DNA from: Lawsonibacter faecis
GTDB lineage: Bacteria; Bacillota; Clostridia; Oscillospirales; Oscillospiraceae
Length of the DNA stretch: 64,000 nucleotides
Assembly: GCF_014287675.1 (NCBI RefSeq)
Contig: NZ_JACOPQ010000004.1
Location: 62,001 to 126,000 of the forward strand
Direction: 5' to 3'
Part shown: positions 1 to 6,956 of the stretch, in pieces
How positions within the stretch are numbered: the first letter of the stretch is position 1
How the letters are laid out: each line of letters begins with the position of its first letter
Made by a program: the position numbers and the translations under genes
The notes under the pieces: model-generated
Database searches by the model: none
What the model was told of the DNA's origin: nothing
Seen by the model: the letters and a program-made list of their open reading frames with translations, nothing else

Positions 1-48
1 CATCAGAATCCATACGAAGGGAGTCAAAACAAGCTGTAAGCCTTGCAT
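1..48 (-). CDS. yidC: YidC/Oxa1 membrane insertase, N-terminal fragment
   Basis: Only the first 16 codons lie in the window, read leftward from an ATG at 46-48: MQGLQLVLTPFVWILM. A strong ribosome binding site (GGAGG, complement of 56-60) precedes it. The hydrophobic start and the position immediately after yidD match the conserved rpmH-rnpA-yidD-yidC order, in which YidC inserts proteins into the cytoplasmic membrane. The assignment rests mainly on context because so little of the gene is present. Confidence 0.75.
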   Translation of the reverse strand, partial: MQGLQLVLTPFVWILM

Positions 49-63
49 TTAGGAGCCTCCAAG

Positions 64-213
64 TTATTGATAAGTGAACGGTAAACGGCAAAAAATGAAA
101 AAGCCTTTTTCCCGGCTGGTGCCCTTTGCGCCTATCCAGATGCATTCAGCCCGCAGCATACGGCGTTTTCGGTCATTGTCTCTCTTCTCTTCCGCAGTCA
201 GCCGCTTTTTCAT
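64..213 (-). CDS. Small basic ORF between yidD and yidC, unknown
   Basis: A 49-codon reading frame starts at ATG 211-213 and ends at TAA 64-66, filling the gap between yidD and yidC. The product begins MKKRLTAEEKRDNDRKRRML, strongly basic, and ends in a hydrophobic, aromatic stretch. The upstream sequence has only a weak AGGGTG ribosome binding site. I do not recognise a family. It could be a real small protein of the operon or a chance frame. Confidence 0.25.
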   Translation of the reverse strand: MKKRLTAEEKRDNDRKRRMLRAECIWIGAKGTSREKGFFIFCRLPFTYQ

Positions 214-228
214 TTTTCTTTTTCACCC

Positions 229-447
229 TTATGGAACTGGATCATATTCAATGGATTTCTGCCGATGAAACGGCTGGCACTTGGCAATCCGCTTCAGCGC
301 CAGTGCGCCGCCCCTGAACGCGCCGTATTTCTCCACCGCCTCCAGGGCATAGGCCGAGCAGGTGGGGATAAAACGGCAGCAGGGCGGTCTCGCCGGGGAG
401 ATATGGGTGCGGTATGCGCGGATCAACAGGAGCAAAAGGCGTTTCAT
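229..447 (-). CDS. yidD: Membrane protein insertion efficiency factor YidD
   Basis: A 72-residue protein with the YidD/DUF37 core: an N-terminal amphipathic segment followed by CCRFIPTCSAYALEAVEKYG, which carries the family's conserved cysteines. YidD helps YidC-dependent insertion of proteins into the inner membrane. The start codon overlaps the rnpA stop by 4 bases (ATGA), so translation is probably coupled. The order rpmH-rnpA-yidD-yidC is conserved across bacteria. Confidence 0.95.
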   Translation of the reverse strand: MKRLLLLLIRAYRTHISPARPPCCRFIPTCSAYALEAVEKYGAFRGGALALKRIAKCQPFHRQKSIEYDPVP

Positions 448-797
448 GCCTGCTCCCCCCCGGGCAGCAGCAGCCCCAGCTTGTCCGCCGTCTGGAGAAA
501 TTGCCGCTCCAGCTCACGGTAGCGGCTGTGTCCGGCGCGGACCCGGGCCACCACGACGATATCATACCCGGTGCGAATCCCCGCCTCGTTGGTGCGGTAG
601 ACCTCCCTCAAGCGGCGGCGGATCCGGTTGCGCACCACCGCGTTCCCCAGCTTGGTCCCCGTCGTAAAGCCAATACGGTTGATTCCAAATCGGTTTTTGC
701 GGCAGTAGATTGCCATACTGGGCGCGACGGCGCTCTTCCCTTTCGCGTACAGGCGCCGGAACTCGTGATTTTGTTTGAGTGTGACGGTGTGTTCCAT
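444..797 (-). CDS. rnpA: Ribonuclease P protein component
   Basis: A 117-residue basic protein, the usual size for RnpA, which assists the RNase P RNA in maturing tRNA 5' ends. The family signature RNRIRRRLREVYR lies near residues 57-69. I start at ATG 795-797 (MEHTVTLKQNHEF), the conserved RnpA N-terminus, because the longer in-frame extension is Gly/Arg/Pro-rich and matches nothing. It overlaps yidD by 4 bases downstream. Confidence 0.95.
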   Translation of the reverse strand: MEHTVTLKQNHEFRRLYAKGKSAVAPSMAIYCRKNRFGINRIGFTTGTKLGNAVVRNRIRRRLREVYRTNEAGIRTGYDIVVVARVRAGHSRYRELERQFLQTADKLGLLLPGGEQA

Positions 798-1079
798 GGA
801 GCGCCCTTTCTTTTGTATGAGGGATGGGAAAAGCCCCCCTTTTGAGGGGAGGTGAGACGGCTGCCCCTTTTTAAAGGGGTCTAGACAGATGAGGGCCCTT
901 CGACCGTTTCTTCGCCCCCGTAACGGGCGTTCAGCCCTGCAGGGAACATGGGGGGTTGAGACAGGCGCTTTCCCGCAGGGTGTTCCTACTGCGGCGTTCT
1001 TTGCCCCGACGATGCTACGCAGGGGCGGAAGGAATGCTCCCCCGCCCCTCAAAAAGCCCTTATTTGGTTGCCGCCTCCA
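798..1079. other. Long rpmH-rnpA spacer with hairpins, no gene seen
   Basis: This 282-base spacer is long for an rpmH-rnpA gap. It holds two compact G/C stem-loops near 835-880 (CCCCT-TTTG-AGGGG, and CCCCTTT-TT-AAAGGGG) and further G-rich/C-rich blocks near 920-1050. The open frames across it look like non-coding GC-rich sequence. The hairpins may set the rpmH to rnpA transcript ratio by processing or attenuation, which is inference. Confidence 0.5.
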
Positions 1080-1214
1080 TTAGTGGGTCAGACGGGCGCG
1101 GCCCTTCGCACGGCGGCGGGCCAGAACCTTGCGGCCGTTGGCAGTGCGCATCCGCTTACGGAAACCGTGCTCCTTGGAACGCTGGCGCTTCTTGGGCTGA
1201 TAGGTACGAACCAT
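1080..1214 (-). CDS. rpmH: 50S ribosomal protein L34
   Basis: This gene is too short for most ORF filters. Reading leftward from ATG 1212-1214 gives 44 codons beginning MVRTYQPKKRQRSKEHGFRK and ending RARLTH, a full-length and typical L34 of the large ribosomal subunit. An AGGAGG ribosome binding site lies about 9 bases upstream. It is the first gene of the rpmH-rnpA-yidD-yidC operon and is divergent from dnaA. Confidence 0.97.
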   Translation of the reverse strand: MVRTYQPKKRQRSKEHGFRKRMRTANGRKVLARRRAKGRARLTH

Positions 1215-1416
1215 GATTGTACACCTCCTGTTCGTTTCAAGCGGGCCCACCCGGGCCCCTCACCACAACGGCCCCTTGCGTTGCATCTGATAACTGCCGT
1301 CTCATCGGACGGCGGCGCTTTTCGTCATTGCGCCTATTCTTCAGATACCCCGCATGCGGCCGCGGTCGTCAAACGATTATGCCTTACACCCAAATGGGTA
1401 TAATGGCGCATTGGGT

Positions 1417-1446
1417 ATTATACAGGATAAACAAAAGCCCTGTCAA
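1417..1446 (-). promoter_or_regulatory. Sigma-A promoter of the rpmH operon
   Basis: On the minus strand a perfect TTGACA (complement of 1441-1446) is followed by 18 bases and a perfect TATAAT (complement of 1417-1422). It leaves a leader of about 200 bases before rpmH. Confidence 0.8.
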
Positions 1447-1463
1447 CCACATTTTTTGATGGG

Positions 1464-1569
1464 TTTTCCACAATCTTTTCCCGAAATGACGTCGCTATAC
1501 AACATCTTGTACCATATATTTTTCAAAACACAAAAATAGCTTATTATTTAATAAGGTATCTGTGGAAAA
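1464..1569. other. Left part of oriC: DnaA boxes in the rpmH-dnaA gap
   Basis: Two near-consensus DnaA boxes lie upstream of dnaA: TTTTCCACA at 1464-1472 and its inverse TGTGGAAAA at 1561-1569, each one mismatch from TTATCCACA. They flank a markedly AT-rich stretch (about 1497-1560). The second box directly abuts the dnaA -35 region, the usual arrangement for DnaA autorepression. Together with the dnaA-dnaN cluster this makes a bipartite origin like that of Bacillus. Confidence 0.7.
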
Positions 1570-1572
1570 CCG

Positions 1573-1601
1573 TTGCCTGATCACCGCTTTTTTGATATAA
1601 T
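1573..1601 (+). promoter_or_regulatory. dnaA promoter
   Basis: TTGCCT at 1573-1578 and TATAAT at 1596-1601 are separated by 17 bases. A DnaA box at 1561-1569 sits just upstream of the -35, suggesting feedback control by DnaA. Confidence 0.75.
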
Positions 1602-1640
1602 ATTTTGGATACCTTATTTGCGAAAAAGGGGGACAAGAGC

Positions 1641-2957
1641 GTGAATTCACCGGCCGATATATGGGCCAAAGTCCTCTCCCTGATGGAGGCGGATATGACC
1701 GCCACGGCCATCAACACCTGGTTTGACGACTGCACCGCCGTCGCCCTGGAAGAGGACCGCTTTATTATCCACTCACCTACCAACTTCAAGCGGGACATCA
1801 TTGAAAAGCGCTATCTGCCCACCATTCAGAAGGCGCTGTTTGAGCTCTTCGCCTGCGAGTTCAAAGTTGAGGTTCTGGGCGAGGGGGAGCTGGAGAGCTT
1901 CACCGTCAAACCCCAGGACACCTCCTTCCTGCCGGGGACCGAGGACTACACCTTCGACCGCTTTGTGGTCGGCTCCTCCAACAAATTTGCCCACGCGGCG
2001 GCCCTGGCGGTGGCGGAACACCCCGCCCACAGCTATAACCCCCTCTTTATCTACGGGGAGTCCGGCCTGGGTAAGACCCACCTTCTCTACGCCATCGCCC
2101 ACAAGATCCACGCCGCCCATCCCGACTTCCGGGTGGTCTACATCAAGGGTGACAACTTCACCAATGAGCTGGTCCAAGCCATCCGGGAGGGCAGAAACCA
2201 GGAATTTCGGGAGAAGTTCCGCTCCGCCGACGTGTTTCTCATGGACGACGTGCAGTTTATCGCCGGGCGCGAGAGCAGCCAGGAGGAAATGTTCCATACC
2301 TTTAACACCCTCTATGAGGCGGGCCGCCAGATCGTCTTCACTGCCGACCGTCCTCCCAAAGAGATGATGCGGCTGGACGACCGGCTGAAGACCCGCTTCG
2401 AGTGGGGACTCCCCGTGGATATCCAGCCGCCCGACTACGAGACTCGGGTGGCCATCATCAAGAACAAGGCCATCCGCCGCGGCATGAATCTCCCTGACCC
2501 GGTTCTGCGCTACATCGCGGACAACATTACCTCCAACGTGAGGCAGATTGAGGGCACCGTCAATAAAATTCTCGCCTTTCAGGAGCTGATGGGCGAGAGC
2601 GTGGACGTGGAGACCGTCACCAGGGCGGTACGGGATATGTTTAAGGAGAAGGCGGAGTTTCTTCCCTCCTCCGACGTCATTATCGAAGAGGTCTGTAAGT
2701 TCTATAACATCGAGAACGACGCCCTCCGGGGCCAGGGCCGCACCAAGGACACCGCCCTCGCCCGCCAGATAGCCATGTACCTTATCCGCCGCATGACCTC
2801 CCTCTCCCTCAAGGAGATCGGGCGGGAGTTCGAGGGACGGGACCACACCACCGTTATGCACTCCATTGAGCGGGTGGAGAACCTGATGAAGACCAACCCG
2901 GAGATTGCAGAGATTATCAAGGATCTCAACGCCAACATCAACGCCCGCTACGAATAG
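1641..2957 (+). CDS. dnaA: Chromosomal replication initiator DnaA
   Basis: A 438-residue initiator ATPase that binds DnaA boxes and unwinds oriC. Visible are an N-terminal domain (MNSPADIWAKVLSLMEAD), the AAA+ core with Walker A GESGLGKT near residue 139 and Walker B VFLMDDVQF near 200, and the C-terminal DNA-binding domain with the DnaA signature GRDHTTVMHSI near residue 400. I chose GTG 1641 over the upstream in-frame TTG at 1605, because the GTG follows an AAGGGGG ribosome binding site and begins the conserved N-terminus, while the TTG overlaps the promoter region. Confidence 0.97.
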   Translation: MNSPADIWAKVLSLMEADMTATAINTWFDDCTAVALEEDRFIIHSPTNFKRDIIEKRYLPTIQKALFELFACEFKVEVLGEGELESFTVKPQDTSFLPGTEDYTFDRFVVGSSNKFAHAAALAVAEHPAHSYNPLFIYGESGLGKTHLLYAIAHKIHAAHPDFRVVYIKGDNFTNELVQAIREGRNQEFREKFRSADVFLMDDVQFIAGRESSQEEMFHTFNTLYEAGRQIVFTADRPPKEMMRLDDRLKTRFEWGLPVDIQPPDYETRVAIIKNKAIRRGMNLPDPVLRYIADNITSNVRQIEGTVNKILAFQELMGESVDVETVTRAVRDMFKEKAEFLPSSDVIIEEVCKFYNIENDALRGQGRTKDTALARQIAMYLIRRMTSLSLKEIGREFEGRDHTTVMHSIERVENLMKTNPEIAEIIKDLNANINARYE

Positions 2958-3274
2958 GCCTCTCCCTACTCACCCAGGTAAACCGTCAGACCCCCCCTGA
3001 CATGCCCGAAGCTATTACAATCTGTATAGAAGATCTCCACCGCTTTTTGTGGATAAGTGGAAACGGCTTTGTGGACAAGTAGTTCCAACCTCCTCACAGT
3101 GTGTATAATGATCTTTTTTGTACACATACCCTGTGGACGTGGTATCCCCTGGCGCTCTAGGCTCAGCGGCATTTGTCCACATTATTTCCGCCTACTACGA
3201 TCACTACGAAATAATAATCCCTTACCTCTCCTTCTTGCGTAGAGGATTTTGACAGAGAAAGGTCGGTGTTCTAT
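2958..3274. other. Right part of oriC: DnaA-box cluster and candidate DnaA-trio
   Basis: The dnaA-dnaN gap contains a perfect inverse DnaA box TGTGGATAA (3048-3056), TGTGGACAA (3070-3078), a looser TGTGGACGT (3132-3140) and a direct box TTGTCCACA (3173-3181). The last is followed by a short GC patch, then CTACTACGATCACTACGA (3192-3209), whose complement reads GAT-GAT triplets as in DnaA-trio elements, and then AT-rich ATAATAAT. That order (box, GC spacer, trio, AT-rich) is the basal unwinding layout known from Bacillus subtilis. A TATAAT at 3104-3109 may serve dnaN transcription. Confidence 0.75.
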
Positions 3275-4387
3275 ATGAAATTTTCCTGTGAGAAAGCCCT
3301 GCTGCAGTCAGCCATCTCTACCGCCAGCCGGGCAGTCTCCCCTAAAAGCTCCATCCCCGCACTGGAAGGCATTCTTCTGGAGGCGCAGAGCGAACTGCGC
3401 CTGACCGGCTACAACCTGGAGACGGGTATCCGCACCATCGTCCCCGCCGATATTCAGGAAAGCGGTTCGCTGGTTCTGGGCGCCCGTCTCTTTGGCGACA
3501 TTATCCGCAAGCTGCCCGACGACATTGTGGTCTTTTCCTCTGAAAACTATACGGTCAACATCAAGTGCGGCATGAGTGAATTCAACATTCTGGGCACCGA
3601 TCCCGAGGAATTTCCGGAACTTCCCACCGTGGAGTATCAGAACTCCCTGGAGATGAGCCAGGAGAAGCTAAAATCCATGATCTCCCAGACCCTCTTTGCC
3701 GTCAGCGACAACGAGAGCCGGCCCATCCATACCGGCTCCCTCTTCGAGGTGGAGGGACAGGGCCTGACCATTGTCTCCGTCGACGGTTACCGCCTGGCCC
3801 TGCGCCACGAGGAGATCGACAAAAAGGAGGGCGCCGACGCCTTCTCCTTTGTCGTTCCCGGCGCGGCCCTCTCCGAGGTGGAGAAGATCTGCGACCACGT
3901 GGACGAGGCCGCCTCCGTCACACAGGGCGCCCGCCACGTCATGTTTAAAGTGGGCGACACCATGCTGGTGGCCCGCAGGCTGGAGGGCGAGTTTCTGGCC
4001 TATCGTCAGGCCGTGCCCCGCAACAACCCCATCAGGATTGAGGGCGATACACGCAGCCTGATTGCCTCCATTGACCGCGTGTCCCTTATCATCAGCGATA
4101 AGCTCAAGAGCCCCCTGCGATGCGTCTTCGAGGAAAATCTCCTGAAGATCTCCACCCGCACCGCCATCGGCGACGCCCGGGACGAGTGCGCCGTTGACGG
4201 CGATGGCGGCGGCCTGGAGATCGGCTTTAACAACAAATATCTGATGGACGCGCTCAAGGCGGCGCCGGCCGACCGGGTCCGTCTGGAACTCTCCACCGGG
4301 GTGTCCCCCTGTGTCATTCTGCCGGACGACGACAGTGAAAACTTCCTCTATATGGTCCTGCCCGTGCGGCTGAAAGCCGGGGATTAA
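3275..4387 (+). CDS. dnaN: DNA polymerase III beta subunit (sliding clamp)
   Basis: A 370-residue clamp protein that encircles DNA and tethers replicative polymerase. The N-terminus MKFSCEKALLQSAISTASRA and the C-terminal ending YMVLPVRLKAGD are typical of DnaN, and the length fits three clamp domains. I start at ATG 3275 with AAAGG about 12 bases upstream. A GTG at 3266 would add only MFY and would abut the ribosome binding site. It is followed by the S4 protein and recF in the standard origin order. Confidence 0.97.
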   Translation: MKFSCEKALLQSAISTASRAVSPKSSIPALEGILLEAQSELRLTGYNLETGIRTIVPADIQESGSLVLGARLFGDIIRKLPDDIVVFSSENYTVNIKCGMSEFNILGTDPEEFPELPTVEYQNSLEMSQEKLKSMISQTLFAVSDNESRPIHTGSLFEVEGQGLTIVSVDGYRLALRHEEIDKKEGADAFSFVVPGAALSEVEKICDHVDEAASVTQGARHVMFKVGDTMLVARRLEGEFLAYRQAVPRNNPIRIEGDTRSLIASIDRVSLIISDKLKSPLRCVFEENLLKISTRTAIGDARDECAVDGDGGGLEIGFNNKYLMDALKAAPADRVRLELSTGVSPCVILPDDDSENFLYMVLPVRLKAGD

Positions 4388-4462
4388 GCCGCGCCCGGAA
4401 TACTATGCTGATTGCGGCAGCAACGGGCCCTATACCCGGAACGGGCCGGGAAAGGATGTCTT

Positions 4463-4675
4463 ATGCAAGAAGAAATTATTCATATCACCACTGAGTTCAT
4501 TAAGCTGGAAGGGCTTTTAAAGTTTGCCGGTGTGGTGGAGACCGGCGGCGAGGCCAAGCTTGCCATACAGCAGGGCGACGTATCCGTCAATGGCGAGGTC
4601 TGCACCATGCGTGGAAAGAAAATTCGCCCCGGCGATGTGGTGACCCTTCCCGATATCAAGCTGTCTGTCCAATGA
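4463..4675 (+). CDS. S4-domain RNA-binding protein, YaaA family
   Basis: A 70-residue protein made almost entirely of one S4 RNA-binding fold (FIKLEGLLKFAGVVETGGEA, then VSVNGEVCTMRGKKIRPGD). YaaA-type S4 proteins regularly lie between dnaN and recF. Their exact role is uncertain and probably ribosome- or RNA-related. ATG 4463 follows AAAGGA. The stop overlaps the recF start by 4 bases, indicating coupled translation. Confidence 0.9.
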   Translation: MQEEIIHITTEFIKLEGLLKFAGVVETGGEAKLAIQQGDVSVNGEVCTMRGKKIRPGDVVTLPDIKLSVQ

Positions 4676-5775
4676 TAGTCAAAGGGATCGAGCTGGACTT
4701 CTTCCGCAACTACCTCCATATGGACGCCAAATTCTCCCCGGAGCTGAACGTCATCTGTGGGGAGAACGCGCAGGGGAAAACCAATCTGCTGGAGGCCGTC
4801 GCCTATCTCTCCACAGCCTCCTCCCACCGGGCCAGGTACGATAAGGAGCTCATCCAGTTTGGCGTGGACAGCGCCTTTATCAAGGGCGAGCTTCTCTCTC
4901 GGGACCGGGACTTTACCCTGGAAGCCCGGCTCTCCCGGAATGCCCGTAAGCAGCTCTTTTCCAACGGCGTCCGTCTCAAGACAGCCGGGGAGCTGGCGGG
5001 TGTGCTGAATACGGTGCTCTTCTGCCCGGAGGATCTCTATCTCATCCGTGAGGGCGCCGTGGAGCGCAGGCGCTTTTTGGACAGCTGCATCTGCCAGCTC
5101 CGGCCCCGCTATGCCGCCGCCCTGGCCGAGTACCGCAAGCTCTACGACCAGAAAACCCGCATTTTGCGGGACTGGGAGGAGAAGCCATCCCTGCTGGAAA
5201 CGCTGGATGACTTCAATCTTCGTATGGCCCAGACGGGGGCTGTATTGATCCACTACCGGGCCCATTTTATCCGCAAGCTGCGGGAATACGCCCCCCCTAT
5301 CCACCGGGAGTTTTCAGGCGGGCGGGAGATCTTGGCCCTGCGCTATGAGACGGTGAAGACGGTCGTTGACCCGGAGGCGAGCCCCAAGGAGATCTTCCCA
5401 CAGCTTTTAGACCATCAGGAGAGTCACCGGCAGGCGGAGCTGGACGCCCGGCAATGTCTCTCAGGCCCCCATAAGGACGACCTGACGGTGGAGCTGGACG
5501 GCATGAGCGCCAAGCAGTTCGCCTCCCAGGGGCAGACCCGTACCGCCGCCCTCTCGCTGAAGCTGGGCAGCCGGGAGATCTTTTTTCACGATACCGGAGA
5601 GTGGCCCGTTCTCCTCCTGGACGACGTGCTCTCCGAGCTGGATGCCCGCCGCCAGGCGTTTGTTCTGGGGCATATCAACGGCGGACAGGTGTTTATTACC
5701 TGCTGTGAGGACGAGAAGCTGGAGGGGCTGGGCCGGGAGAAGGTCTTCCGCATTCACGCCGGCCGGCTGGTATAG
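4672..5775 (+). CDS. recF: DNA replication and repair protein RecF
   Basis: A 367-residue SMC-like ATPase that helps load RecA at single-strand gaps. Walker A GENAQGKTN lies near residues 30-38, the ABC-type signature LSGPHKDD near 263, and Walker B VLLLDDVLSELD near 315. Length and motif order are standard. It overlaps the S4 gene by 4 bases and is part of the dnaA-dnaN-S4-recF operon. Confidence 0.97.
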   Translation: MIVKGIELDFFRNYLHMDAKFSPELNVICGENAQGKTNLLEAVAYLSTASSHRARYDKELIQFGVDSAFIKGELLSRDRDFTLEARLSRNARKQLFSNGVRLKTAGELAGVLNTVLFCPEDLYLIREGAVERRRFLDSCICQLRPRYAAALAEYRKLYDQKTRILRDWEEKPSLLETLDDFNLRMAQTGAVLIHYRAHFIRKLREYAPPIHREFSGGREILALRYETVKTVVDPEASPKEIFPQLLDHQESHRQAELDARQCLSGPHKDDLTVELDGMSAKQFASQGQTRTAALSLKLGSREIFFHDTGEWPVLLLDDVLSELDARRQAFVLGHINGGQVFITCCEDEKLEGLGREKVFRIHAGRLV

Positions 5776-6087
5776 CGGCGCGCCGCGTTTCGGTGCGCTG
5801 TAAGGGAGGGTAGCCGCTCTTGGCTCTGTTTCTGCCGACTTTTGTGGTGTTTGTTGTTTTTTGGCGCTCAGTTTGCCTGTATGGAGTCGTCCAAGCGGAC
5901 GGGGCAGGGTTTTCTCCCGGGCGGCGTGGTGGCTCTGCTGGGTCTTTGCTATCTTGCATGCGCCGACTTCAGTCCTATACACAGTCTGGGCCCGTTGATA
6001 CTCGGCGTTCTGTTTTTATTCCTGCGGCTTTGGGCGTTCTCCTGGGTCTGCTGGCGTGGTGACTGGCGAGGGGGAGAGGCCCTGAAT
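5776..6087 (+). other. Unresolved stretch after recF, possible degraded small membrane protein
   Basis: No convincing gene is visible. Two overlapping frames are open: one starts at TTG 5820 behind a good GGGAGGG ribosome binding site (hydrophobic start MALFLPTFVVFVVFW, ending at 6062); the other, through ATG 5881, encodes two membrane-like segments (GGVVALLGLCYLACADF; GPLILGVLFLFLRLWAF) before losing sense near 6060. The hydrophobic pieces switch frame, which suggests a frameshifted small membrane protein or a sequencing error. Confidence 0.35.
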
Positions 6088-6100
6088 GAGGTAATGATTT

Positions 6101-6412
6101 ATGCCTGTGATTCTTGCACTGTGTCTGCTCCCAGTCCTGCTGGGGGCTGTCTGCGAATATGCCGTCTGCCGATTTACCAAGCGCCGCCCCTGGCGCTGGG
6201 CGCTGCCCCTGACCGCCCTGGCCGGGACGGTCATTGTGTTTCTGGTCCGCTACCACGGCTGGTCCGCCGACGTGGCCCACGGCGGCAGCGCGCCTATAGA
6301 GACGCTGCTCTTCATCCCCGGTCTTCCCGCTGCGCTCCTCTTCCTGGGACTGTTCATCGGCTACCGCCTCTGGCGGCGGGTCTGGCGGCCCAGGGTGATT
6401 GACGAAAAATAG
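6101..6412 (+). CDS. Small membrane protein, unknown
   Basis: A 103-residue protein with three predicted membrane segments: MPVILALCLLPVLLGAVCEY, then WALPLTALAGTVIVFLV, then LLFIPGLPAALLFLGLFIGY, and a basic tail RLWRRVWRPRV. A GAGGT ribosome binding site lies 8-10 bases upstream of ATG 6101. It sits between recF and remB. I do not recognise a family, and no function can be given beyond membrane location. Confidence 0.6.
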   Translation: MPVILALCLLPVLLGAVCEYAVCRFTKRRPWRWALPLTALAGTVIVFLVRYHGWSADVAHGGSAPIETLLFIPGLPAALLFLGLFIGYRLWRRVWRPRVIDEK

Positions 6413-6436
6413 CGACGGTAAAGGACGATTATTATT

Positions 6437-6706
6437 ATGTATCTGCATCTGGGCCAGTCCGTGGTTGTTCCCTACCGCGACGTCATAGGTCTCTTTGACA
6501 TGGACAACACCACCTCCTCCCACCTGACGCGCAGATTTTTAGAGCGCTCTGAGAAGGAGGGTAGGCTGGAGATGGTGGGGGACGATATCCCCAAAGCCTT
6601 TGTCCTGTGCGGCAGGCAGGGGGAGAAAACACGAATTTACCTCTCCCAGCTCTCCACCGCCACCCTGAAGGGACGGGCGGAGGATAATCAATTTACCCTG
6701 GATTAG
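6437..6706 (+). CDS. remB: RemB (YaaB), DUF370-family regulator
   Basis: An 89-residue protein beginning MYLHLGQSVVVPYRDVIGLF, the family's conserved start. The short gene between recF and gyrB corresponds to yaaB/remB of Bacillus subtilis, where RemA/RemB-type proteins act in control of extracellular-matrix genes. Location and N-terminal motif support the family; the biofilm role in this organism is inferred. The ribosome binding site is weak. Confidence 0.85.
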   Translation: MYLHLGQSVVVPYRDVIGLFDMDNTTSSHLTRRFLERSEKEGRLEMVGDDIPKAFVLCGRQGEKTRIYLSQLSTATLKGRAEDNQFTLD

Positions 6707-6956
6707 ATACGGCGGGCGGAAAGAAAACGCTGCGCCCAATATGGAAACGAGAACTGCGGGCGCCCAATGGGCGCCCCTACATGGACCCGGGCCCAGTTCG
6801 GGCTACCGTTTAAACCGAACGGTTTTACGGGAAGGAGAGGGGCAGGGACGCGCAGAGGGAAGCGCCTGAACGGGCAAAAAACTGCGCGGACGCTGCACCC
6901 GAGATGTGGGAGCGGCCATTGGTCGCCCGCGACCAAAGTGATTCGGAGGTTAACTT
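6707..6956. other. remB-gyrB spacer with inverted repeats
   Basis: This 250-base spacer has no convincing gene. It contains GGGCGCC-CAAT-GGGCGCCC near 6756-6773, in which two copies of the palindrome GGCGCC lie side by side, and CCGTTTAAACCGAACGG near 6804-6820. The ribosome binding site of gyrB (GGAGG, about 6945) ends it. The first repeat resembles dispersed intergenic palindromes common in related genomes, which is inference. Confidence 0.5.

Noticed and set aside
1605..1640. Earlier TTG start for dnaA
   Set aside because: It overlaps the promoter -10 region and has no ribosome binding site; GTG 1641 has both a binding site and the conserved N-terminus.
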